This document shows, one piece after another, positions 23,702 through 31,077 of a stretch of DNA of 33,716 bases (position 1 is its first letter; every line of letters starts with the position of its first letter). The stretch covers positions 1 to 33,716 of the forward strand of contig JASHNR010000016.1 of assembly GCA_030041535.1 (NCBI GenBank), written 5' to 3'. The position numbers were made by a program, and so were the translations under genes. The notes under the pieces are model-generated. The model saw only the letters and a program-made list of their open reading frames with translations, did no database searches and was not told the DNA's origin. The DNA comes from Nitrosopumilaceae archaeon (GTDB taxonomy: Archaea; Thermoproteota; Nitrososphaeria; Nitrososphaerales; Nitrosopumilaceae).

Positions 23702-24284
23702 TTTTATACGGTCTTATTTTGATGATCTAAAAGAGATCATAAATAAAATTTCTCGGGATGATATTGGCAGGGTCATTCAAATTTTAGATCATGCCAGAAA
23801 TGATGGGAGAAGAGTATTCATCATAGGAAATGGTGGTTCAGCATCTACGGCTACTCATTTCGCCTGTGATCTTAACAAATATACTTCGGTAGACGGTAAA
23901 AAGAGATTCAAAGCCATCTCGCTTGAAGATAACATTCCCCTATTGACAGCACTAGTTAATGATGAAGGGTGGGACAATGCATATTCTTATCAGTTGGAAA
24001 ATTTAATGGATGACGGTGACTGCCTAGTTGCAATTAGTGTTCATGGAGGAACTGGTAAGGACAAGGCAGCCTTATGGTCACAGAATCTCTTGAAAGCAGT
24101 AAAACTTGTAAAATCACGCGGTGGAAAAGTTGTAGGTCTAGTTGGTTTCGACGGTGGTGCACTCAGAGAAGTTTCTGATGCCAGTATTCTTGTTCCAATA
24201 GATTCAACACCACAAGTGGAAGGATTTCATCTTGTGCTTACCCATCTCATTTGTTCTTTGATTAGAGAACAATTATTGAAGTAA
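23688..24284 (+). CDS. gmhA: SIS-domain phosphosugar isomerase, GmhA-like
   Basis: A 198-residue SIS-fold protein expected to convert sedoheptulose 7-phosphate to D-glycero-D-manno-heptose 7-phosphate. GNGGSAS (47-53) and the C-terminal EGFHLVLTHLICSLI with its active-site histidine match GmhA. One part is unlike the standard enzyme. The phosphate-binding S-T-S-G-N-S loop is replaced by SVHGGTGKDKAALW (117-130), a longer charged insertion, which may mean a different phosphosugar or a subclass of GmhA. It starts within the end of the kinase gene (14-base overlap) and ends immediately before the phosphatase gene, so the three are translated from one message. Confidence 0.78.
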   Translation: MSTINFIRSYFDDLKEIINKISRDDIGRVIQILDHARNDGRRVFIIGNGGSASTATHFACDLNKYTSVDGKKRFKAISLEDNIPLLTALVNDEGWDNAYSYQLENLMDDGDCLVAISVHGGTGKDKAALWSQNLLKAVKLVKSRGGKVVGLVGFDGGALREVSDASILVPIDSTPQVEGFHLVLTHLICSLIREQLLK

Positions 24285-24875
24285 TTGTTAAACAAAGCAG
24301 TTTTTGTAGATCGTGATGGCGTGATCAATGAGATGATTTACGTGAAAGAACACGGTTACGTAGATACACCATCAAATCCAGTACAATTCAAAATAATAAA
24401 AGGAGTTGCAAGATCTATAAAGATTGCAAAGAAACTAGGTTACAAGGTTATAATAATTTCCAACCAGCCCGGTATGGCCAAGGGATACTATGCCAAGAAA
24501 ACATTTGATTTGATTACAAAAAAAATGCACGTGATACTTGAGAAGTCAAATACAAAAATTGATGATGAGTTTTATTGCTTCCATCATCCTAATGCAAAAT
24601 TAAAAAAATATCGTAAAAAATGTTCATGTCGAAAACCACGGGCAGGCCTGCTAAAAAGGGCCTCAGAAGAACATAGAATAGATTTGAAAAACTCATATTT
24701 TGTAGGAGATGGTATAGTTGACATGGAGGCTGCAAAAAGGGCGGGCTGTAAAGGCATTTTTATTGGAAATGTGAATTCTTCCATCACAGAATTATTTAAC
24801 AAAAAGAAAATTCATCCACATTATATAGCGCGTGATCTGCTTGACGCTGTAAATTTCATAAAGAATAATATATGA
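24285..24875 (+). CDS. gmhB: HAD-family heptose bisphosphate phosphatase
   Basis: A 196-residue histidinol-phosphatase-type HAD enzyme. The catalytic D9 and D11 lie in FVDRDGVIN, the threonine/serine motif is in VIIISNQPG (56-63), zinc ligands are in CFHHP (98-102) and CSCRKP (113-118), and the last motif is VGDGIVDMEAA. These match GmhB, which removes the C-7 phosphate of heptose 1,7-bisphosphate. The start must be the TTG at 24285, directly after the isomerase stop, since no other start precedes the DRDG motif. Its 3' end overlaps the next gene's ATG by 4 bases. Together with HddA and GmhA it completes all but the nucleotidyl step of the GDP-heptose route. Confidence 0.85.
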   Translation: MLNKAVFVDRDGVINEMIYVKEHGYVDTPSNPVQFKIIKGVARSIKIAKKLGYKVIIISNQPGMAKGYYAKKTFDLITKKMHVILEKSNTKIDDEFYCFHHPNAKLKKYRKKCSCRKPRAGLLKRASEEHRIDLKNSYFVGDGIVDMEAAKRAGCKGIFIGNVNSSITELFNKKKIHPHYIARDLLDAVNFIKNNI

Positions 24876-25840
24876 AGACGTGTTCAACGGTTCTATCACA
24901 TAATAAATACAACCACTCAAATAATGTAATGATTAAGATGATCGACAAAAAGGAACTGACAGTTATTTTGCCTACCTTGAATGAAGAAAAAGCAATAGGT
25001 CCCGTAATTGACGAATTAAAAGAATATAATTATAATAACATTGTTGTTATTGATGGTCACTCAACCGATAGAACTGGAGAAATTGCGTTAGCAAAAAAAG
25101 TAGAATTTTATGTTCAAAATGGAAAAGGAAAAGCAGATGGGATAAAAGATGCACTCAACTACGTAAAAACACCTTTTGTATTGATTATGGATACCGATTA
25201 TACTTACGATCCTGCAGATATCTCAAAATTTTTAGATAGAATTGAATATGTAGATGAGGTCATTGGAGCAAGAGATTTAAAATCAAAGACAATTCCAAAA
25301 TTCAATCAGTTTGGAAATTGGCTGATAACTCAAGTTTTCAACCTAGTCATGGGTGCAAAACTTGATGATGTGTGTTCCGGGATGTATGTAATTAGAACAG
25401 ATTTTTTAAGAAGTTTAGATTTGCAGTTAAAGGGATATCAAATAGAATTAGAACTTGCAGCCAAGACAGGAGAAATTGGAAAAATAGTTCAAGTTCCAAT
25501 AAAATACAGAGAAAGATTAGGTGAAACCAAGATGTCTCCCTCAAGAGAAGGTATCAATGTCTTTAAGAATTTATACAGGTTTGCCAAAGTTTACAATCCT
25601 ACTCTACTCTTCTCAATATTTGCAGGTTTTCTATTAGTACCAGCAATTATCATTTTAGCATATGTTGGAGTTCTATGGCTGATAAATCCAGAAAATCTCC
25701 GTCGCGGACTCTTAGAAATTGCGATTGTATTAATTGTAACTGGTTCAAATGGAATTGCTTTTGCCCTTATAAGTTCACATCTGAGAAGAATCGAACGGAA
25801 AATTAACTTGGCAATACGAAAGATGGATGATAAAAAGTGA
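24872..25840 (+). CDS. GT2 polyprenyl-phosphate glycosyltransferase with C-terminal membrane helices
   Basis: A 322-residue enzyme of the dolichyl-phosphate-mannose/glucose synthase class. The GT-A domain shows VILPTLNEE, IDGHSTDRTGEIA, the metal-binding DTDYTYDP (about 107-114), SGMYVIR and the ELELAAKTGEI helix. Two membrane helices follow at about 246-272 and 282-303. It would load a sugar from an NDP-donor onto a polyprenyl phosphate for flipping and extracytoplasmic transfer. The ATG at 24872 overlaps the phosphatase stop (ATGA). A later ATG at 24929 fits the family start better and has ATAATAAAT about 26 bases before it, so a second, leaderless start is possible. The gene converges on the oxidoreductase gene with 2 bases between stops. 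Confidence 0.87.
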   Translation: MKTCSTVLSHNKYNHSNNVMIKMIDKKELTVILPTLNEEKAIGPVIDELKEYNYNNIVVIDGHSTDRTGEIALAKKVEFYVQNGKGKADGIKDALNYVKTPFVLIMDTDYTYDPADISKFLDRIEYVDEVIGARDLKSKTIPKFNQFGNWLITQVFNLVMGAKLDDVCSGMYVIRTDFLRSLDLQLKGYQIELELAAKTGEIGKIVQVPIKYRERLGETKMSPSREGINVFKNLYRFAKVYNPTLLFSIFAGFLLVPAIIILAYVGVLWLINPENLRRGLLEIAIVLIVTGSNGIAFALISSHLRRIERKINLAIRKMDDKK

Positions 25841-25842
25841 CA

Positions 25843-26835
25843 TTATTTTTTGCAAAAGTCATAGATTTTAAAAACGAGCTTCAATGCTTCTAGACCATCT
25901 ACTCCTGAACCAGATGGTTCTCTTGTATTTTTAATAGATAAAACAAATTCATTCCATTCTTTTTCCCAAGATATTTCAGGATGATCAAATACCATAATTT
26001 CTTCTTCAGGAGGCCATTTATCAGGAGATGACTTTTTTCCTAAGATGACTTTTTCAGGTCCATATGCACCACCTAATCCTTCCATTATAACATAGCCCTC
26101 ATCTCCGAAGATCTCAAATGAAAAAATATTATTCCATTGAGTCCAACTCACATGCATTGATGCAATCTGGTTTGAATTTGTTGCAAGTACGGCAAAAGCA
26201 TTATCTTCTACCTTCATGTCCCAAAACAGTGTTCCTATAGATCCACAGATATGGGAGAAATCTCCCAGAAACCATCTAAAAAGATCCAACACGTGTATTC
26301 CTTGATCAATAAGTTCTCCCCCACCTGAAATTTCAGGTATTGCTCTCCATTCTTTTTCATAATCAGGTCTACCTGTTATGCCATAACGACATCTAATAAA
26401 AAGAATCTTGCCTATTGTATTATCATCTATCAATGATTTTATTTTTTGTATTCCAGGATGAAATCTTAGAGTAAATCCAGTTTTGAAAACTATCTTTTGT
26501 CTTGAGGCTTCCTCAACTGCCATTCTAACCTCTTCCACATTTCTGCCCAGTGGCTTTTCACAGAAGACGTGTTTTTTGCGAACAGCCGCCTCATAGCTTA
26601 TCTTTGCGAGATGATTATTTGTTGTGCTCACTACAACAGCGTCTATATCATCTCTTGATATGACTTTATTCCAGTCATCGAAGTATTCACATTTTAGTTG
26701 TTCACCAAGAGATTTGGCTTTACTCATGTCAATGTCTGCTACAGCTGTAACCTCGGCATCGGTAGAGGAATTTATGATCTTTCCCCTTCTTGCACCTATT
26801 ACGCCACATCCAATTATACCTATTTTCAAAACCAT
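25843..26835 (-). CDS. Gfo/Idh/MocA-family NAD(P)-dependent sugar oxidoreductase
   Basis: A 330-residue dehydrogenase with GCGVIG (9-14), CEKPLG around residues 92-97, and GGGELIDQGIHVLDLFRWFLG carrying the active-site aspartate and histidine. The end of the second domain (EWNEFVLSIKNTREPSGSG followed by DGLEALKLVFKIYDF) is typical of sugar oxidoreductases. It lies 20 bases downstream of the SDR gene and in the same orientation, so the two probably act in succession on one sugar. Its substrate is not identifiable. It has little visible identity to the homologue at 20909-21943 beyond the family motifs. Confidence 0.88.
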   Translation of the reverse strand: MVLKIGIIGCGVIGARRGKIINSSTDAEVTAVADIDMSKAKSLGEQLKCEYFDDWNKVISRDDIDAVVVSTTNNHLAKISYEAAVRKKHVFCEKPLGRNVEEVRMAVEEASRQKIVFKTGFTLRFHPGIQKIKSLIDDNTIGKILFIRCRYGITGRPDYEKEWRAIPEISGGGELIDQGIHVLDLFRWFLGDFSHICGSIGTLFWDMKVEDNAFAVLATNSNQIASMHVSWTQWNNIFSFEIFGDEGYVIMEGLGGAYGPEKVILGKKSSPDKWPPEEEIMVFDHPEISWEKEWNEFVLSIKNTREPSGSGVDGLEALKLVFKIYDFCKK

Positions 26836-26855
26836 TTCTAGTTAACCAACAAGAA

Positions 26856-27677
26856 TCAAACCATTCTTTTCATTGTATATTTGTCAGATTGCTGAATCTC
26901 TGAGATGTTTTTCGTGATATAATCGAGATCGTCCCATTGCGCACTTATGGTTTTACCACTAAGACCATTCGACTCCTCAGACGCCAGAAACAAGGCAAGT
27001 GTGATTACTTTATCCAACGTCGCTCCTCCTTTTTCAATAACGTCTTTTGCTCGATCCCTTTCGATTCCAGCCATCTCGGCGCTTTCAAATATATCATAAG
27101 TAATCCTTGTCTTTATTGCACCAGGAGCTATGGTGTTGACAGATATATTATGACCCTTTACTTCAGCAGCAACTATTTCTGTAATTCGCACTATGGCTGC
27201 CTTTGATGCACCGTAGGCACTAAAATTTGCCATAGCGTTAAAGGCACCGCCTCCTGACATGTTGATAATTTTACCATAATTTGCTAAAATCATGTAAGGC
27301 AGAACAGTCTTTATGCAATAAAACGTTCCAAACATGTTGATCTTTATATGATCTTCCCATTCATCTGTCTTGACCATATGAATAGGTGCTATTGGTTTTA
27401 TTACGCCGGCATTATTCACCAAGATATCTATCTTTGAAAATCTCTCAATCACCTGTTTTACAAGATTATTGACATCGTTTATTTTAGAGATGTCTGTTCT
27501 TATCACGGTTCCCTTACCATCCTCTTCTTCGATTTCTTTCAGAGTATTGTTAACTTCATCGACAGACCTTGCTGCAAGTACAACAATGGAACCTTCCTCG
27601 GCAAATCTTTTTGCTATTGCCTTACCAATACCTCTTCCCGCACCAGTTATAATTGACACTCTACCATTGAGACTCAT
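26856..27677 (-). CDS. Classical short-chain dehydrogenase/reductase
   Basis: A 273-residue SDR with the cofactor motif TGAGRGIG (11-18), the structural VNNAG, and the catalytic S141, Y155 and K159 (AYGASKAA), all intact. The lack of an acidic residue after strand 2 (VVLAARS) suggests NADPH. The C-terminal extension beyond LSGKTISAQWDD (about 25 residues, QQSDKYTMKRMV at the end) replaces the usual ending. With the Gfo/Idh/MocA gene 20 bases downstream it forms a two-gene unit for keto-sugar reduction or oxidation. A CAATTTAATA element at 27701-27710 is a likely leaderless promoter. The substrate is unknown. Confidence 0.87.
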   Translation of the reverse strand: MSLNGRVSIITGAGRGIGKAIAKRFAEEGSIVVLAARSVDEVNNTLKEIEEEDGKGTVIRTDISKINDVNNLVKQVIERFSKIDILVNNAGVIKPIAPIHMVKTDEWEDHIKINMFGTFYCIKTVLPYMILANYGKIINMSGGGAFNAMANFSAYGASKAAIVRITEIVAAEVKGHNISVNTIAPGAIKTRITYDIFESAEMAGIERDRAKDVIEKGGATLDKVITLALFLASEESNGLSGKTISAQWDDLDYITKNISEIQQSDKYTMKRMV

Positions 27678-27700
27678 AGAACCTAAAAATTACTTATCCT

Positions 27701-27710
27701 TATTAAATTG
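27701..27710 (-). promoter_or_regulatory. TATA-like box of the SDR gene
   Basis: On the minus strand this reads CAATTTAATA, centred 28 bases before ATG 27677 in the divergent spacer shared with the transaldolase gene. Confidence 0.4.
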
Positions 27711-27791
27711 AACTTTATCTTTTCATAGTAATTTTACTATGATTTGTCCTACATGAAATAACAATACAAAACATTATTTTCAATCACAAAA

Positions 27792-27802
27792 TTTAATTTA
27801 AA
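27792..27802 (+). promoter_or_regulatory. TATA-like box of the transaldolase gene
   Basis: TTTAATTTAAA is centred 25 bases before ATG 27822, a spacing that implies a leaderless message. Confidence 0.45.
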
Positions 27803-27821
27803 GAGATAGAAGTTAAACCAT

Positions 27822-28490
27822 ATGGAGATTTTTCTAGACACAGCAAACATAGATGAGATCAAACACATAGTAAGATGGGGTATAGTCGATGGAGTAACAA
27901 CAAATCAAAAAATATTTCTCAATGAAAAGGGAATTAACTTTGAAACTAGAGTAAAGACCATCTGCGAGTTGGTAAGGGATAAACCTGTAAGTGTTGAATC
28001 AAACGGAAAGACCCTCCAAGAGATGCTAGATGACGCTAGAAAATTTACCAAAATAGCAAAGAATGTGGTTGCCAAAGTACCCATGACAAAGGATGGGTTG
28101 GGACTAGAGGCAGTAAAAATGCTCAGCTCTGAAGGAATCAAAACAAATGTAACAGTTATGATGAACTTTAACCAGCTCATGCTTGCAACAAAGGCTGGTG
28201 CAACTTATGTTAGCTTGTTTTACAACAGAGCTAAAGATGCAGGCGAAAATGCTCTAGAGATAGTCACTGAAATTACTAATTGGATCTATGAAAACAACTA
28301 CAAAACAAAATTGATTGTTGGAAGCGTTAGAAATCCTGATGATGTAGCCCAAGCCGCGGTTGCCGGAGCTCATGTCATAACAATACCCTATAAAATTATG
28401 ATAGCCATGCCTTTCCACAAAAAAACTGATGAAACTATTGAGGAATTTGATAAGGCTTGGCAAGAATTTCTATTGCACCAAAAAGTCTAA
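27822..28490 (+). CDS. Transaldolase / fructose-6-phosphate aldolase family enzyme
   Basis: A 222-residue class I aldolase of the small transaldolase type. D6 is in FLDTANIDEIK, the Schiff-base lysine K85 is in VVAKVPMT, and later GATYVSLFYNRAKDAG and LIVGSVRNPDDV are family segments. The signature GVTTNPS is altered to GVTTNQKIF, losing the usual proline, so it belongs to a side branch. Transaldolases transfer a three-carbon unit and can make sedoheptulose 7-phosphate, the substrate of the GmhA-like isomerase encoded 3.5 kb away, which is a plausible reason for its presence in a glycan locus. It is first in a rightward run with the dehydrogenase-like, PfkB-like and epimerase genes. Confidence 0.82.
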   Translation: MEIFLDTANIDEIKHIVRWGIVDGVTTNQKIFLNEKGINFETRVKTICELVRDKPVSVESNGKTLQEMLDDARKFTKIAKNVVAKVPMTKDGLGLEAVKMLSSEGIKTNVTVMMNFNQLMLATKAGATYVSLFYNRAKDAGENALEIVTEITNWIYENNYKTKLIVGSVRNPDDVAQAAVAGAHVITIPYKIMIAMPFHKKTDETIEEFDKAWQEFLLHQKV

Positions 28491-28530
28491 AATACTTTGC
28501 ACAAAATTTATCCTTCTAATGATTATTATT

Positions 28531-28538
28531 TTTATACG
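28531..28538 (+). promoter_or_regulatory. TATA box before the 45-residue small gene
   Basis: TTTATACG is centred 23-24 bases before ATG 28558, in the same position relative to a start codon as other promoters in this window. Confidence 0.45.
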
Positions 28539-28557
28539 CCTGTACAGATGATAAATT

Positions 28558-28695
28558 ATGTTTGATAATTTCTCAAGGATTAGACTCCTGATAAAACTAG
28601 ATATGCTTGCCGAAAAGTATATTTCAGACAAAATCGTCAATTCAGACGGTTATAAGAAAAGCCATATCAAACGAATTGGTATAAGTTATGACTAA
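28558..28695 (+). CDS. Small hypothetical protein, 45 residues
   Basis: This short reading frame fills most of the 197-base gap between the transaldolase and dehydrogenase-like genes. It encodes a charged, helix-prone peptide (MFDNFSRIRLLIKLDMLAEK, then SDGYKKSHIKRIGISYD) with no membrane segment. Its ATG has a TATA box at leaderless spacing, and its stop overlaps the next gene's start by 8 bases, so its translation could feed ribosomes onto the dehydrogenase-like gene. I do not recognise a family. It may be a small real protein, a leader peptide, or the remains of a larger gene. Confidence 0.45.
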   Translation: MFDNFSRIRLLIKLDMLAEKYISDKIVNSDGYKKSHIKRIGISYD

Positions 28696-29965
28696 AGTTT
28701 GTGTTGTTGGGTTATGGCATTTAGGTTGCGTGACAAGCGCTTGTCTATCAGATCTGGGTTATGACGTAATAGGAATTGATAAGGATGAGGTGGTAATTGA
28801 AGGCCTTCAACGCGGCAAGGCCCCCTTGCTTGAACCCGGACTTGATGAATTGATTAAAAAAAACATCGACAGCAAACAACTCCAGTTTACTAGTGACATA
28901 AAACAGATATCAAACGCAAAGTATGTTTTGCTCACAATAGATACGCCAGTAGATGATCACGATGTGGTGGACCTAAATTCAGTCCATCAGGCAATCAATG
29001 AAATAACAATGCATGCCTCCAATGGCACAACAATAATAGTACAAAGCCAAGTTCCCGTCGGCACTTGTGATGGTTTTATAACAACAATAAAAAAGAAAAG
29101 ACCTGATCTTGAATTTGGTCTTTCATATTGCCCCGAAAACTTGAGATTGGGAAAAGCAATAGAGGTATTTCAAAAACCAGACAGAATCATCATAGGTACA
29201 AACGATGATGATACTGCAAACAAAGTAAGAAAGATCTTCGACATCATAGATTGTCCGAAGATAGTCATGGATTTAAAATCTGCAGAAATGACTAAACACT
29301 CTATCAACGCATTTTTGGCTACTTGTATAAGTTTCATCAATTGGATAGGAATGATATGTGATAAGGTAGGAGCTGATCCAAAAATGGTTGCTGAGGGCCT
29401 CATGTCAGAGCAAAGAATAGGCAAAAAGTTACCTCTTAGGCCAGGCCTTGGATTCGCCGGAGGAACATTAGGACGAGATCTCAGAATACTTGAGCGATTT
29501 TCTAATGAATTTCATATCAAGCCTAATTTAGCGGAGTCTGTCTTAGCAATAAATTATCAACAGAACATTTCAGTTGTGAAGAAACTTTTGAAAGTTTTCA
29601 AAAGTTTAGACGGCTTAAAGATAGGGATTTTGGGGCTCACTTACAAAGTAGGGACTAGCACTTTGAGACGTTCTACGTCACTTGAGATAATCAATGAACT
29701 TCTCAACTTGAGAGCTGACGTAAGAGCATACGACCCTTCAATATCATCTGTTGATATTATACATAATGAAAAGTTTCATCTCTGCACATCATCATATGAT
29801 ATGACTGAAGGAACAAGTGCTTTATTGATCTTTACTGATTGGCCAGAATTTAGAGATTTGGATTATGGTAGAATTTTCGCAAATATGAAACAACCAATAA
29901 TTTTTGATATGAAAAATTTTCTAGATAAGGACAAATTGAAAAGTCTTGGTTTTGACTTCAAATAG
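28688..29965 (+). CDS. UDP-glucose/GDP-mannose dehydrogenase homologue lacking the catalytic cysteine
   Basis: A 425-residue protein with all three domains of nucleotide-sugar dehydrogenases. The N-terminal NAD fold has VVGLWHLGCVTSACL and an aspartate ending strand 2 (VIGIDKD). The middle domain has CPENLRLGKAIEVF, PDRIIIG and SAEMTKHSINAFLA with K203 and N207. The C-terminal domain has GILGLTYKVGTST. The oxidation site is changed: GFGFGGSCFPKD of true enzymes is here GLGFAGGTLGRD (253-264), with threonine 260 where the catalytic cysteine should be. Four-electron oxidation to a uronic acid is therefore not expected. It may stop at a keto or aldehyde sugar, act as an epimerase or C-4/C-6 oxidase, or bind only. 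It is followed by the PfkB-like gene. Confidence 0.82.
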   Translation: MTKVCVVGLWHLGCVTSACLSDLGYDVIGIDKDEVVIEGLQRGKAPLLEPGLDELIKKNIDSKQLQFTSDIKQISNAKYVLLTIDTPVDDHDVVDLNSVHQAINEITMHASNGTTIIVQSQVPVGTCDGFITTIKKKRPDLEFGLSYCPENLRLGKAIEVFQKPDRIIIGTNDDDTANKVRKIFDIIDCPKIVMDLKSAEMTKHSINAFLATCISFINWIGMICDKVGADPKMVAEGLMSEQRIGKKLPLRPGLGFAGGTLGRDLRILERFSNEFHIKPNLAESVLAINYQQNISVVKKLLKVFKSLDGLKIGILGLTYKVGTSTLRRSTSLEIINELLNLRADVRAYDPSISSVDIIHNEKFHLCTSSYDMTEGTSALLIFTDWPEFRDLDYGRIFANMKQPIIFDMKNFLDKDKLKSLGFDFK

Positions 29966-30027
29966 TAAGATAACTCAATAGAATTTCAGAAATACAGTCA
30001 ATGGTCTACGTCGGGAAAGATAATTGC

Positions 30028-30035
30028 TTTTATAT
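30028..30035 (+). promoter_or_regulatory. TATA box of the PfkB-like gene
   Basis: TTTTATAT is centred 28 bases before ATG 30060, within the 94-base spacer after the dehydrogenase-like gene. Confidence 0.45.
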
Positions 30036-30059
30036 CAAATGATAATCTCAAAAGTGTAA

Positions 30060-31007
30060 ATGAGCTCTAAGGTGCTGGTCATAGGAGACATCATTGTTGA
30101 CCGATATTATTTTGGCAGACCTAAGGGGATTTCATATGAAGCACCAATACCCATGGTTGAAGTCTTAAAAACTCAATTAAATCCAGGTGCATCCTCACTT
30201 GTTGCTGAAAACTTGGCTATGTTAAGGTCAAAGGTATGGCTTACGGGCATAGTTGGCAATGATGAGTTGTGGAACTGGTTAAGAAATAGGTTCAATAAAA
30301 TTAGGATCAATACAAAAGGAATGATTTCACAGAAGTTCTTCAATACATTACAACGAAACAGGGTACTGATAGAGAATCACCATATTGCAAGATTTGATTC
30401 CAAGTCACAGGATATAGATGAGGGAACAGAACGCAAATTGCTAAACAAAATAAAAAGTCTAGCTGAGAAAGTAAATTGCATAGTTGTTTGTGATTATGGC
30501 ATGGGCATATTGACTGACAAAGTCATATCAACACTAGAGGATCTTGCTACTCACAAAAAAATTATCGTATCTCCCAATTCAAATCATCTAAAGTATCAAC
30601 ATCCCAATTTCGTGTATAGGATTAAGATAGATGATGCAAAAAGAATCCTAGGTTTAGGATCCAAAAAGGAATCACTTGAATCTGTGTGTGAGACCTTAAA
30701 CGAGGTTATAAAAAGTAACAAAATAATTCTCACCCTAGGTGCAGATGGATTGGCTACCTACGAAGATGGCAATTTTCAATTGATTTTACCGACTAATAAC
30801 ATAGCAAGGGATGTTACTAGTGTTGGTGAAGTACTAGTTGCTGCCTTTGCAAATGCATATTCTGCCGGCTCTACATTTATCGAAGCTGCAACAATAGGAA
30901 ATGTAGCTGCTGGTGCGGTAGTGGGAAAAATAGGGAACAAGACAATAACAGCGAGTGAGCTAAAAAGTGCTCTTCAAGAATATCATCAATTCTTTTCTGA
31001 AAAATAA
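30060..31007 (+). CDS. PfkB/ribokinase-fold protein, HldE kinase-domain-like, atypical active site
   Basis: A 315-residue protein resembling the kinase half of HldE/RfaE, which phosphorylates heptose 7-phosphate. The start VLVIGDIIVDRYYFGRP and ISYEAPIPMVEV match that group closely, as do VCDYGMG and the nucleotide strand ILTLGADGLATYEDG. However, the usual PGGAANVA is NPGASSLVA, and the catalytic D-T-x-G-A-G-D loop is DVTSVGEV (251-258), with glutamate 257 in place of the catalytic aspartate and a bulky valine in the anion hole. It has no nucleotidyltransferase domain. It may be a sugar-binding or slow kinase variant. HddA can already do the kinase step, so a different role is likely. Confidence 0.78.
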   Translation: MSSKVLVIGDIIVDRYYFGRPKGISYEAPIPMVEVLKTQLNPGASSLVAENLAMLRSKVWLTGIVGNDELWNWLRNRFNKIRINTKGMISQKFFNTLQRNRVLIENHHIARFDSKSQDIDEGTERKLLNKIKSLAEKVNCIVVCDYGMGILTDKVISTLEDLATHKKIIVSPNSNHLKYQHPNFVYRIKIDDAKRILGLGSKKESLESVCETLNEVIKSNKIILTLGADGLATYEDGNFQLILPTNNIARDVTSVGEVLVAAFANAYSAGSTFIEAATIGNVAAGAVVGKIGNKTITASELKSALQEYHQFFSEK

Positions 31008-31077
31008 CTTGGCAAACCACCTCATCAAGCAAATTTCAAATAGAATTGTTTTTTTACACGTTCTTTAGTATTGGTAC

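Noticed and set aside
28688-29965. Naming the dehydrogenase homologue ugd
   Set aside because: The catalytic cysteine is replaced by threonine, so UDP-glucuronate formation is not expected.
30060-31007. Naming the PfkB-like protein hldE or hldA
   Set aside because: The catalytic Asp loop is changed, the nucleotidyltransferase domain is absent, and HddA already covers the kinase step.
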